28,382 nucleotides of DNA from DATGLW01 sp035293965 (GTDB taxonomy: Bacteria > Actinomycetota > Acidimicrobiia > Acidimicrobiales > RAAP-2): assembly GCA_035293965.1 (NCBI GenBank), contig DATGLW010000062.1, positions 1 to 28,382 of the forward strand, written 5' to 3'. The notes beneath the pieces are model-generated. The model had not been told where the DNA came from. It saw only the letters and a program-made list of their open reading frames with translations, and ran no database searches. Of the stretch, positions 13,447-21,141 are shown piece by piece. How positions within the stretch are numbered: position 1 is the first letter of the stretch; each line of letters begins with the position of its first letter. A program made the position numbers and the translations under genes.

Positions 13447-14460
13447 GTGGCGCTCGAGGTGCCGGCGTCGCCGTCCGACGCCGGTCCGGGACCGGCCATG
13501 CCCACGGTCGCTGCTGGCGCCCTCGGGAGCCAGACGGACGCCGCGACGCCACCCGCTGCGGCGCGGGTCAAGGCGACGAGAGTCGTCTCCGCGCACGTCA
13601 GCGTCTGGCGGCGCCTGGCCGACATCTGGGCCTCCCGCGAGCTGCTCGTCTACCTGGTGCGCACCGAGGTGCGGGTCAAGTACAAGAACTCGGTGCTGGG
13701 GCTCGTGTGGTCGATGATCTCGCCGGCCATGACGCTGGCGATCTTCTACCTGGTCTTCCAGGTCATCCTGAAGAACGGGATCCCCAACTTCGTCATCTTC
13801 CTCTTCTCCGGCCTGCTCTTGTGGAACTTCTTCCAGATGGGCGTCCAGAGCGGGACCGGCGTCGTCGTGGCCAATGCCGGCATCGTGAAGAAGGTCTCGT
13901 TCCCCCGCGAGATCCTCGCCCTCGCCGCCGTGGGCTCCTCCTCGGTGTTCCTGTTCTTCCAGGCGATCGTGATGGTGCTCTTCATGGCGGTGCTGCACTC
14001 GGCACCCGAGTGGCGCCTGATCCCGTTGGCCGTGGTCGCCCTCCTGGCCACAGCGGTGTTCGCCTCGGCCCTCGCGGTCTTCCTGTCCGCGGTCAACGTC
14101 TACCTGCGCGATACCCAGCACCTGGTGGAGGTCCTCCTCACCGCCTGGTTCTGGGCGTGCCCGGTGGTCTATTCGTTCCAGCGGACGGTCTCTGCCCAGC
14201 TGCATGCCCGCGGCATCACCTGGCTGTACCTCCTCAACCCGATGACCCCTCTCGTCATGACCTTCCAGCGGGTGCTGTACAACAAGCCCGTGGCGTACAC
14301 GACGACGCCCGACCACACCCTCACCCGCTTCCTGCCGACCTGGCCGGCCACCACGTACCTGTGGGCCGACGGGCTCGTCCTGGCCGTGGCGCTGGTGCTG
14401 TTCGTGGCCGCCCTGGCCGTCTTCGGCCGCCTCCAGGGGAACTTCGCCGAGGAGCTCTGA
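13447..14460 (+). CDS. ABC-2 type permease of a polysaccharide exporter (Wzm/TagG-like)
   Basis: This 337-residue membrane protein has a 50-residue Ala/Pro-rich cytoplasmic N-terminus, an amphipathic region (RRLADIWASRELLVYLVRTEVRVKYKNSVLGLVWSMISP), and then about six transmembrane segments, for example MTLAIFYLVFQVIL, FVIFLFSGLLLWNFF, VFLFFQAIVMVLFMAVL, LAVVALLATAVFASALAVFL and LVLAVALVLFVAALAVFG. RxxLGxxW near the first helix and the YLRD motif (NVYLRDTQHLVEVLL) are classic for polysaccharide or teichoic-acid ABC-2 permeases. The ATPase gene starts four bases after the stop. Alternative start: ATG 13498, which trims the Ala/Pro-rich stretch. Confidence 0.9.
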   Translation: MALEVPASPSDAGPGPAMPTVAAGALGSQTDAATPPAAARVKATRVVSAHVSVWRRLADIWASRELLVYLVRTEVRVKYKNSVLGLVWSMISPAMTLAIFYLVFQVILKNGIPNFVIFLFSGLLLWNFFQMGVQSGTGVVVANAGIVKKVSFPREILALAAVGSSSVFLFFQAIVMVLFMAVLHSAPEWRLIPLAVVALLATAVFASALAVFLSAVNVYLRDTQHLVEVLLTAWFWACPVVYSFQRTVSAQLHARGITWLYLLNPMTPLVMTFQRVLYNKPVAYTTTPDHTLTRFLPTWPATTYLWADGLVLAVALVLFVAALAVFGRLQGNFAEEL

Positions 14461-14464
14461 TCCG

Positions 14465-15760
14465 ATGGGCACGACGGCGGTCGAGGTTCGCAACGTGTCG
14501 AAGCGGTTCCGGCTGCACCGCGAGAAGTACACCTCGCTGAAGGAGCGGATCATCCACGGGGGGCGCATCCCCTACGAGGACCTGTGGGCGCTCGACGACG
14601 TGTCCTTCGAGGTGCAGGAGGGCGAGACGGTGGGGATCCTCGGCCGCAACGGCTCGGGGAAGTCGACGCTGCTCAAGTGCGTCTGCGGCGTGCTGCAACC
14701 CACCGCCGGCGAAGTTCGCGTGCGGGGGAAGCTGGCCGGCCTCTTGGAGCTCGGCGCGGGGTTCCAGCCCGAGCTGTCCGGGCGCGAGAACGTCTACCTC
14801 AACGGGTCGATGCTCGGCATGTCCAAGCGCGAGGTCGACCGCGTGTTCGACGAGGTCGTGGCCTTCGCCGAGCTCGAGCAGTTCATCGACAACCAGGTCA
14901 AGTTCTACTCATCGGGCATGTACGTGCGCCTGGGGTTCGCGGTGGCCGTCAACGTCGATCCCGACGTGCTCGTCGTCGACGAGGTGCTGGCGGTCGGTGA
15001 CGAGCGGTTCCAGCGCAAGTGCATGGAGCGGATCAAGACCTTCCAAGAGGAGGGCCGGACCATCCTGTTCGTGTCGCACTCGCCGGACCAGGTGCGCGCC
15101 ATCTGCGACCGGGGGGTGGTGCTGAGCGACGGCCGGCTGGTCGGCCTCGGGAACCCGGGCGAGGCGGTCCGCATCTTCCGCGAGCAGCTGCTCGACGCCG
15201 CCGACGTGCTGGCGGGCCCGCTCACCCTGGCGAGCGCTGCCGGCGGGGTGCCGGCTGGCGGTGCCGCGGGGATCGCCGAGCAGCCGGCCGCGGGTCCTCG
15301 CGGCGAGCGGCCAGTCCGGCTCGACGCCGTCCGCGTGCAGTACCCCGGCGTGGCCGAGCGGCCCTACCTGCTGAGCGGCCAGGCCCTGGCGATCCAGATC
15401 GGCTTCGACGCCCTGGCCCCCACCGAGGGGGTCGTCTTCACCCTCGAAGTTCGTTGCGACGACGACGTCGTGATCCGCACCGACACCGACATCCTCGGCC
15501 AGCACTTCGTGGTGGACCCCGGCCCGGGCATGGTGGAGTTCCTCTTCCCCTCCTTCCCCTTCCTCGACGGCGTCTACACCGTTGCCGTGGGCGTCCAGAG
15601 CCGCCTGGGCGGTGTGATGTTCGACTGGCGCGAGCCGGCGTGCCGCTTCGAGGTGATGAACCCGGGCCGCGAAACCGGCCTCGTCTCCCTGCCCACCAAA
15701 GTCACCCTGCTGTCGGGCGGCATCCAGCGTGCTGCGACCCCCTCGCAGGTCCGCCGGTGA
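14465..15760 (+). CDS. Wzt-like ABC ATPase with C-terminal glycan-recognition-type domain
   Basis: This 431-residue protein powers export of a finished polysaccharide through the adjoining permease. The ATPase half has Walker A GRNGSGKST (residues 60-68), GLLELGAGFQPELSGRENVYLNG, a variant signature YSSGMYVRLGFA (typical of Wzt/TagH, replacing LSGGQ), Walker B VLVVDEVLAVGD and the H-loop FVSHSPDQV. From about residue 280 a separate beta-rich domain (VRLDAVRVQY ... FPFLDGVYTVAVGVQS) corresponds to the Wzt C-terminal domain, which in E. coli O8/O9a recognises the modified non-reducing end of the glycan. An Ala/Gly-rich linker joins the two. The following methyltransferase-like gene overlaps its stop. 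Confidence 0.92.
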   Translation: MGTTAVEVRNVSKRFRLHREKYTSLKERIIHGGRIPYEDLWALDDVSFEVQEGETVGILGRNGSGKSTLLKCVCGVLQPTAGEVRVRGKLAGLLELGAGFQPELSGRENVYLNGSMLGMSKREVDRVFDEVVAFAELEQFIDNQVKFYSSGMYVRLGFAVAVNVDPDVLVVDEVLAVGDERFQRKCMERIKTFQEEGRTILFVSHSPDQVRAICDRGVVLSDGRLVGLGNPGEAVRIFREQLLDAADVLAGPLTLASAAGGVPAGGAAGIAEQPAAGPRGERPVRLDAVRVQYPGVAERPYLLSGQALAIQIGFDALAPTEGVVFTLEVRCDDDVVIRTDTDILGQHFVVDPGPGMVEFLFPSFPFLDGVYTVAVGVQSRLGGVMFDWREPACRFEVMNPGRETGLVSLPTKVTLLSGGIQRAATPSQVRR

Positions 15761-16821
15761 CGCCCGATCCAGGTACCGGCTCTGTGCCCGGGCACGAGGC
15801 GGCGGCGATGCCGGCTCCCGGCGCGCCGCTGACCGGCTTCGACGGCGAGGGGACCGAAGAGGACCGCCGCTACTTGGCCCAGGTCATGGCCGAGATCGAC
15901 GAGGAGGTGCGCCGACGGCGCTCGTCGGGGGAGCTGCCGGCGCGCATCGAACGCGAGCTGGACGAGCTCTTCTTGGCCTTCTCTCCCCTGAGCGGGCGCG
16001 GAGCCGGCCTGCGCGACGCACTGCGCATGGTCGACGCGTCGGCGTTCATCGACCCGGTGGTGCCCGTGGCATCGGCCAAGTCGGGTGGGGCTCTCGTCAA
16101 GCGCGGGATCCGTGGCGCCACCCTCTGGTACGTGGGATGGGTGACCCACCAGGTGAGCCGGTTCGCCACGGCGGTGAGCCGGGCCCTCCATCTCCTCGAC
16201 GAGCAGGTGGCGGCACTGCGGGCCCAGCTCGAAGGTCAGCGGGTGCCGCCCGCGCCGATCGTGGAGGTGCCCTGGGCGCACCGGCCGGATGCCTGGTGGG
16301 TACCGGAAGCTGCCGCCGCGCTGTCGGGGGTGCGGGGGCGTGTCCTGCACGCCGCTGCCGGTGACGGATGGCTGCTCGGCGTGCTGCGCGACCGGGGGAT
16401 CGACGCCTACGGCGTCGATCCGCGCCGCGCCGCCCTCGAGCCGCGAGGCGACCTGGACCTGCGCGAGGAGCCCGTGGTCGACCACCTCCGGGCGATCGCC
16501 CCGGCCGGCCTCGACGGCGTCGTGCTCACCGGCGTCGCCGAGAGCATGGGGGCGGGGGAGCGGACCGTGCTCCTCGAGCTGCTCGGCGACCGCCTGGCCC
16601 CTGGTGGCGTGCTGGTCGTCCACTCGCTGACCAGGGCAGCCTGGGAGGGCGACGACCTCCCGGCCGAGGCCGACCTCGCGCCGGGCCGCCCGCTGCGCCC
16701 CTCGACCTGGGTCCAGCTGCTGTCGGGTGCCGGCTTCCAGGCGTCGGTCCACGGCCACCCCGGTGCGGGCGACTACGCAGTGGTGGCCGTGCGCGACGAC
16801 GGGCCGATCGGCCTGCTGTGA
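15757..16821 (+). CDS. Methyltransferase-like protein of a glycan cluster
   Basis: This 354-residue protein has an N-terminal helical region (RRYLAQVMAEIDEEVRRRRS, ERELDELFLAFSPLSGRG) followed by a long helix (THQVSRFATAVSRALHLLDEQVAAL) that may be coiled coil or peripheral to the membrane. The C-terminal half has a class I SAM-methyltransferase layout: motif-I-like RVLHAAAGDGWLLGVL, then YGVDPRR, a strand DGVVLTGVAES and LAPGGVLVVHS. Motif I is degenerate (AAAGDG for ExGxG). GTG 15757 overlaps the previous stop (GTGA). Given the Wzt C-terminal domain, a role in capping or modifying the exported glycan is plausible but inferred. The protein at 23640-24803 has the same architecture. Confidence 0.72.
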   Translation: MTPDPGTGSVPGHEAAAMPAPGAPLTGFDGEGTEEDRRYLAQVMAEIDEEVRRRRSSGELPARIERELDELFLAFSPLSGRGAGLRDALRMVDASAFIDPVVPVASAKSGGALVKRGIRGATLWYVGWVTHQVSRFATAVSRALHLLDEQVAALRAQLEGQRVPPAPIVEVPWAHRPDAWWVPEAAAALSGVRGRVLHAAAGDGWLLGVLRDRGIDAYGVDPRRAALEPRGDLDLREEPVVDHLRAIAPAGLDGVVLTGVAESMGAGERTVLLELLGDRLAPGGVLVVHSLTRAAWEGDDLPAEADLAPGRPLRPSTWVQLLSGAGFQASVHGHPGAGDYAVVAVRDDGPIGLL

Positions 16822-18119
16822 CCGGCCCCGAGCGGCCGGCGGGGCCGCGGGCCGTGCACCAGTTCGTGCCTGCGCTCATCCCGCGTGACGCCACAGGGAG
16901 CCACACGCTCTTGCTGCGCGACGCGCTGCGGGCCGCCGGCTGGCGCTCGGAGATCTTCGCGGAGGCCACCCACGACGAGCTCGCCGGCGAGTCGAGGCGC
17001 CTCGAGGACTACCCCGGCCAGGCGAGGCCGGACGACGTCTGCGTCTACCAGCTGTCGACATCCTCGGCAATCGCCGAATTCCTGCTCGGGCGTGAGGAGG
17101 TCCTCGTGCTCGACTACCACAACATCACCGGGCCCGAGCACTACGAGGGCTGGGACCCAGCCACGGCCCGGCGCGCAGCCCTCGCCCGCGAGCAGCTGGC
17201 ACGGCTGGCGCCGAGGGCGGCGCTCGGCCTCGCCGACAGCGCCTTCAACGAGGCCGACCTGCATGCCGCCGGGTGCCGCCGCACGGTGGTGGTGCCGGTG
17301 CTCGTCGACCACGGCCGCCTCTCGGTGCCGCCGGATCCCAGCACGGCGAAGGCGCTGGCGGCATGCCGACGCGAGGGAGGGGCGAGGTGGCTGTTCGTGG
17401 GCCGGCTGGTCCCCTCCAAGGCCCAGCACCAGCTGGTCAAGGCTCTATGGGCCTACCGGAGGCTCTACGACCCCGGGGCGAGGCTGTGGCTGGTGGGCTC
17501 CGCGCCCGCGCCCGCGTACCTCGACGCCGTCCGGGCCTTCGTCGACGAGCTCGGGCTGTCGCGGTCGGTCACCCTGGCCGGCGAGGTGCCCGACCCGGTA
17601 CTGGCCGCCTACTACCGGGCTGCCGACGTGTACGTGTCGCTGTCCGTCCACGAGGGGTTCGGCATTCCGCTCCTCGAGGCCATGCACAGCGAGCTGCCCG
17701 TCGTGGCGCTCGGCGCGGGGGCGGTGCCGGGCACCGTCGGGGGGGCCGGCCTCGTGCTGGCGCGCGCCGACCCGGTGACCGTGGCGGCAGCCGTGCACCG
17801 CGTGCTCGAAGACCCCGGCCTGCGCCGCCGCCTCGTGGCTGCCGGCCGGCGACGCGCTGCGTCGCGAGCGCTGGAGCGCACCGCCGCCGCGGCCGTGGCC
17901 GCGATCGCCACGGTGGCCGGGCCGCCGCCGGCCGCAGCAGCGGGGGTGGCAGCCGGGCGCGCCGGTGGCGGGCCGGGTATCGGCGGCGAGCCGGGTACCG
18001 GTGGCGGGTTGGGTGCTGGTGGCGGGCCGGGCGCCGGTGACGGGCTGGGCAGCGGCAGGTTGGGCACCGGTGACGGCCACGCAGGGGCGCGCCTCGAGGC
18101 TGGCGGGGCGCCGCGGTGA
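16818..18119 (+). CDS. GT4-family glycosyltransferase with Gly-rich repeat tail
   Basis: This 433-residue GT-B enzyme has an N-terminal domain opening AVHQFVPALIPRDATGSHTL and VLDYHNITGPEHYEGW. The C-terminal nucleotide-sugar domain shows WLFVGRLVPSKAQHQLVKAL, LWLVGSAP and SLSVHEGFGIPLLEAMHSELPVVA, the E-x7-E motif of GT4 retaining enzymes. It is cytosolic, using a sugar nucleotide to extend a lipid-linked glycan. GTG 16818 overlaps the preceding stop. From about residue 380 the fold ends in an Ala-rich then Gly-rich tail made by an 18-base DNA repeat, absent from its two paralogues at 24844 and 26013. The tail is probably dispensable or disordered (inference). Confidence 0.88.
   Translation: MTGPERPAGPRAVHQFVPALIPRDATGSHTLLLRDALRAAGWRSEIFAEATHDELAGESRRLEDYPGQARPDDVCVYQLSTSSAIAEFLLGREEVLVLDYHNITGPEHYEGWDPATARRAALAREQLARLAPRAALGLADSAFNEADLHAAGCRRTVVVPVLVDHGRLSVPPDPSTAKALAACRREGGARWLFVGRLVPSKAQHQLVKALWAYRRLYDPGARLWLVGSAPAPAYLDAVRAFVDELGLSRSVTLAGEVPDPVLAAYYRAADVYVSLSVHEGFGIPLLEAMHSELPVVALGAGAVPGTVGGAGLVLARADPVTVAAAVHRVLEDPGLRRRLVAAGRRRAASRALERTAAAAVAAIATVAGPPPAAAAGVAAGRAGGGPGIGGEPGTGGGLGAGGGPGAGDGLGSGRLGTGDGHAGARLEAGGAPR
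17964..18068 (+). repeat. In-frame 18-base minisatellite in the GT4 gene tail
   Basis: Five 18-base units (17964-17981, 17982-17999, 18000-18017, 18018-18035, 18036-18053) and one 15-base unit follow GGTGGCGGGCCGGGTNNC. Each encodes a GGGPGxG-like hexapeptide. A length that is a multiple of three lets copy number vary without breaking the frame. Confidence 0.8.
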
Positions 18120-19315
18120 GGATCGCCTTCGTGACCCCCCGCTACGGCACCGAGGTGATGGGCGGCGCCGAGACGGCGGCGCGCCACCTGGCCGAGCACC
18201 TCGTCGCCCAGCGCGGCTGGGAGGTCGAGGCGTACACGAGCTGCGCCCTCGACCTCGTCACCTGGGAGGACGTCCTCGCCCCGGGCGACACCGTCGAGGG
18301 CGGCGTCGTGGTGCGCCGGTTCCCGGCCACCTCGGGCCGCGTGCCTGCCTTCTACGACCTCGACGGACGGCTCCGCACGGCACCACGCGAGGCCTCCCGG
18401 GAAGAGGCCCGGCGCTGGGTCGAGCTCAACGGCCCGGTCACCCCGCTCCTCGTGGAGGCCCTCGCGTCGGCGGACCTCGACGTGGTGGCCTTCTACCCGT
18501 ACCTGTACTACCCGACGGTGGCCGGGATCAGGCGGGTGACGACGCCCGCGGTGCTGCACCCGGCCGCCCATGACGAGCCGGCGTTGTACCTCCCGGTGTT
18601 CCGGGGGACCTTCGCCGCCGCGGATGCCATCTGCTACCACACCGTCGCCGAGCGGCGCCTGGTCGAGCGGGTGCACCCGGTGGCCGAGCGGCCCCAGATC
18701 GTGCTCGGCCTGGGCGTGGGCGAGGATGCCGGCACCGGGAGGCCCGGCGGCGAGCTGCTCGGCATCGGCGACCGGCCGTACCTGGTCAGCGTGGGGCGAG
18801 TGGACGAGCACAAGGGATCGGCCATGCTGGCCGCCTTCTTCGCCGCCTACAAGGAGCGTCACCCGGGCCCCCTCGCCCTGGTGTTCGTCGGCCAGGTCGT
18901 CTGCACCATCCCTCCGCACCCCGACATCGTGCTCACCGGCATGGTCGACGAGGCCGACAAGTGGGACATCGTGCGCGGGGCCGTGGCCTCGGTCTCGCCC
19001 TCGGCGCTCGAGTCGTTCTCGCTGGTGGTGCTCGAGGCCTGGACCGCGTCGGTGCCCGTGGTGGTGAACGCGACCTGCGGGCCCACGCGCGAGCACTGCG
19101 AGCGGTCCGGCGGGGGGTTGTGGTTCGGCTCGTACCGGGAGTTCGAGGCGGTGCTCGACCGGTTGCTGGCCGACCCGGCCCTTCGGCACCACCTGGCCGA
19201 GCGGGGGGGTGCCTACGTCGAGCGGCACTACCGGTGGCCGGTGCTGATCGACCGCTATGCCCGCTTCCTCGCCCAGGTGGCCGCCCGTGGCCGGTCGCCG
19301 GTCGGCGTGCTGTGA
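18116..19315 (+). CDS. GT4-family glycosyltransferase
   Basis: This 399-residue GT-B glycosyltransferase starts MRIAFVTPRYGTEVMGGAET, the usual first strand plus glycine loop. It continues with YLVSVGRVDEHKGSAMLAAF (start of the donor domain), LALVFVGQVV and SVSPSALESFSLVVLEAWTASVPVVVNA, where E-x7-E reads ESFSLVVLE. The C-terminal helix is HYRWPVLIDRYARFLAQV. GTG 18116 overlaps the preceding stop. It belongs to a different subgroup from the neighbouring GT4, lacking the HQFVP...DAxGxHT opening. Donor and acceptor cannot be told from sequence. Confidence 0.88.
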   Translation: MRIAFVTPRYGTEVMGGAETAARHLAEHLVAQRGWEVEAYTSCALDLVTWEDVLAPGDTVEGGVVVRRFPATSGRVPAFYDLDGRLRTAPREASREEARRWVELNGPVTPLLVEALASADLDVVAFYPYLYYPTVAGIRRVTTPAVLHPAAHDEPALYLPVFRGTFAAADAICYHTVAERRLVERVHPVAERPQIVLGLGVGEDAGTGRPGGELLGIGDRPYLVSVGRVDEHKGSAMLAAFFAAYKERHPGPLALVFVGQVVCTIPPHPDIVLTGMVDEADKWDIVRGAVASVSPSALESFSLVVLEAWTASVPVVVNATCGPTREHCERSGGGLWFGSYREFEAVLDRLLADPALRHHLAERGGAYVERHYRWPVLIDRYARFLAQVAARGRSPVGVL

Positions 19316-19359
19316 CGGGTCGCCGGACAGGCCGACCGGGCGGCGCGCCGTGTGTCGCA

Positions 19360-19416
19360 CCCGCCACGGGGCGGCGCTCTCGCCGGCAGCGGCGGGCCCG
19401 CCACGGGGCGGCGCTC
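19360..19416 (+). repeat. 20-base direct repeat, two copies
   Basis: CCCGCCACGGGGCGGCGCTC occurs exactly at 19360-19379 and 19397-19416, 37 bases apart, in the 167-base gap before the LprD-like gene. CAG-rich repeats follow to about 19460. I see no gene in the gap. Confidence 0.75.
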
Positions 19417-19470
19417 CCCGCGCAGCAGCAGCGGCGGCCGTCCCGCCAGCAGCAGCGCGAGGCAGGCCGT

Positions 19471-19476
19471 TACCAT
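19471..19476 (+). promoter_or_regulatory. -10 box of the LprD-like gene, leaderless type
   Basis: TACCAT is followed by six bases and GTG 19483. It fits the pattern seen at nine other genes here and marks the start of a new transcript after the glycan operon. Confidence 0.45.
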
Positions 19477-19482
19477 CCGGTC

Positions 19483-19884
19483 GTGGGCTCGCGATGGCTC
19501 TCGAAGCGGGCGGTGCTGCTGCACCTGGCGCTGCTCACCTGGGTGCCGGGGTGCCTGGTCGCCGGCTGGTGGCAGGCGACGCGCGCCTTCGACGGCAACG
19601 CCCTGAGCTACGTGTACTCGGTCGAGTGGCCGCTGCTGGCTGTGGCCGGGGTCGCCGGGTGGTGGAGCCTGCTCCACACCGATCCCGACACGGCCGGCGC
19701 CAGAGCCCAGCGGCGGGCGATCGAGGAGGCGGCCCGGGCGAGCGGCGCCCGTGACCTCCCTGGGAGCTCGCCCTACGGCATGCCTGACCGCCGGCGGGAG
19801 GAGGAGGACGCCGCGCTGGCCGCCTACAACGACCGCCTCGCCCAGCTGTCGGCTGGTGGCCCCAAGACGTGGCGTCGGCGATGA
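19483..19884 (+). CDS. LprD-like small membrane protein
   Basis: This 133-residue protein has two hydrophobic segments: VLLHLALLTWVPGCLVAGWW (about residues 11-30) and WPLLAVAGVAGWWSLL (about residues 49-64). A charged cytosolic-type tail ends AAYNDRLAQLSAGGPK. The pattern GCLVAGWWQATR...EWPLLA...AAYNDRLAQL matches mycobacterial LprD (Rv1343c) as I remember it, including the cysteine at the first segment that has been read as a lipobox. It overlaps the DUF3817 gene, exactly as Rv1343c neighbours Rv1342c. Function unknown. GTG 19483 is set by the -10 box six bases upstream. Confidence 0.75.
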   Translation: MGSRWLSKRAVLLHLALLTWVPGCLVAGWWQATRAFDGNALSYVYSVEWPLLAVAGVAGWWSLLHTDPDTAGARAQRRAIEEAARASGARDLPGSSPYGMPDRRREEEDAALAAYNDRLAQLSAGGPKTWRRR

Positions 19885-20225
19885 TTGGCGTAGAGGCCGC
19901 CCTGCGCCGCTACCGCGTCATGGCCTACGTCGTCGGCGTAGGCCTGCTCGTGCTCGTGCTGGTCGGGGTCCCGCTGCAGTACGGGGCCGACGTCCCGCAG
20001 GTGGCCGAGGTCGTGGGGCCGATCCACGGTTTCTTCTACATCGTCTACCTGGCGGCGGCCTTCGACCTCGCGCGCCGGGCGCGATTGACGCTGTGGCAGC
20101 TGGCGGCCATGGTGGGCGCCGGCTTCGTTCCCTTCCTCGCCTTCGTCGTCGAGCACCGCGTCGCCCGGCTGGTGGCGAGCTGGGACCCCCCGGCGGTGGT
20201 CGCCCCGCCTGGCGCCGGGGTGTGA
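19881..20225 (+). CDS. DUF3817 membrane protein (Rv1342c-like)
   Basis: This 114-residue integral membrane protein has three hydrophobic helices (VMAYVVGVGLLVLVLVGVPL, GFFYIVYLAAAFDLA, LAAMVGAGFVPFLAFVVE). It carries the DUF3817 signature: an RYRVMAYVVGV start, PLQYG, GPIHGFFYIVYL, and a closing VPFLAFVVEHRV. No function is established for the family. ATG 19881 overlaps the LprD-like stop (ATGA), so the two are translated together. The alternative GTG at 19869 would lie deeper in the previous gene. Confidence 0.87.
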   Translation: MIGVEAALRRYRVMAYVVGVGLLVLVLVGVPLQYGADVPQVAEVVGPIHGFFYIVYLAAAFDLARRARLTLWQLAAMVGAGFVPFLAFVVEHRVARLVASWDPPAVVAPPGAGV

Positions 20226-20254
20226 GGATGCCGCCAGCCGGTGCCGGCGCTCGG

Positions 20255-20260
20255 TAACCT
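20255..20260 (+). promoter_or_regulatory. -10 box of the CmoB-like gene, leaderless type
   Basis: TAACCT is followed by eight bases and GTG 20269. Confidence 0.45.
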
Positions 20261-20268
20261 CGGACATC

Positions 20269-21108
20269 GTGGTGACTCCGGAGGAATTGCAGGCCCAGGC
20301 TGACGCCATCGCCTGGTTCCACTCCATCGACCTCGGCCAGGGGGTGCGGACCAAGGGCCTCTCCGAGCTGTCGCTGCCGCTCCACCAGCTGCCGAGCTTC
20401 GCCGGCAAGACGGTCCTCGACATCGGGGCGTGGGACGGCTACTACTCCTTCCTCGCCGAGCGTGAGGGCGCGTCGAGGGTGGTCGCGCTCGACCATTACG
20501 CGTGGGGTGTCGACTTCGTGGCGCGGGGCGCGTACTGGTCCGAGTGCTTCGCCAGAGGTGAGCTGCCCGACCACAGCCGCGACCTCACCGACTTCTGGCG
20601 CGACGACTTGCCGGGCCGGCGGGGCTTCGAGTTCGCCCACAGGGTCCTCGGCTCCAAGGTGGAGCCGGTGCTGGCCGATTTCGCCACGGTCGATCTCGAT
20701 CGGCTCGGCACGTTCGACGTGGTGCTCTACCTCGGCGTCCTCTACCACATGAAGGAGCCGCTCACCTGCCTGGAGCGGCTGCGCCGCGTGACGGCCGGGG
20801 TGGCCGTCATCGAGACCGAAGCGGTGCTCGTGCGCGGCTACGAGCACACGAGCCTGCTGCAGTTCTACGCCGGGGGGGAGCTGCGCGTGGACTTCGGCAA
20901 CTGGTACGTCCCCAACATCGAGGCGCTGCGGTCGCTGTGCCGCGCTGCCGGGTTCTCCCGGGTCGAGGTGGTGGTCGGCGCGCCGCCAGCCCGCCCGCCG
21001 GCGCCGGCGATCCGACGTGCCGCCCGCCGGCTGCGCCGCCTGGGCCGCCGTCCTGCGCAGGCGGCCGGCATCCAGCAGTACCGGGCGGTCGTGCACGCCT
21101 ATCCCTGA
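20269..21108 (+). CDS. CmoB-like (DUF1698/Methyltransf_9) SAM methyltransferase
   Basis: This 279-residue class I methyltransferase has SAM motif I VLDIGAWDGYYSFLAEREGA (about residues 48-67), then VVALDHYAWGVDF, and the family signature FDVVLYLGVLYHMKEPLTCLERL with AVIETEAVL. The N-terminal WFHSIDLGQGVRTKGLSE also matches the Methyltransf_9 family. E. coli CmoB of this family carboxymethylates tRNA U34 using carboxy-SAM. Most actinobacterial members sit in glycan clusters and lack CmoA, so a sugar or lipid substrate is at least as likely here. Start GTG 20269 or 20272 (GTGGTG). The C-terminus is Arg/Pro-rich. It converges on the large secreted protein gene. Confidence 0.82.
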   Translation: MVTPEELQAQADAIAWFHSIDLGQGVRTKGLSELSLPLHQLPSFAGKTVLDIGAWDGYYSFLAEREGASRVVALDHYAWGVDFVARGAYWSECFARGELPDHSRDLTDFWRDDLPGRRGFEFAHRVLGSKVEPVLADFATVDLDRLGTFDVVLYLGVLYHMKEPLTCLERLRRVTAGVAVIETEAVLVRGYEHTSLLQFYAGGELRVDFGNWYVPNIEALRSLCRAAGFSRVEVVVGAPPARPPAPAIRRAARRLRRLGRRPAQAAGIQQYRAVVHAYP

Positions 21109-21141
21109 TCCGCCGCCCGGCTGCGCCCGGTGCGGGCCTGC

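Noticed and set aside
11803..14568. Long minus-strand open frame opposite the dehydratases, clpP and permease
   Set aside because: It covers the tRNA and three recognisable plus-strand genes and has no family motifs.
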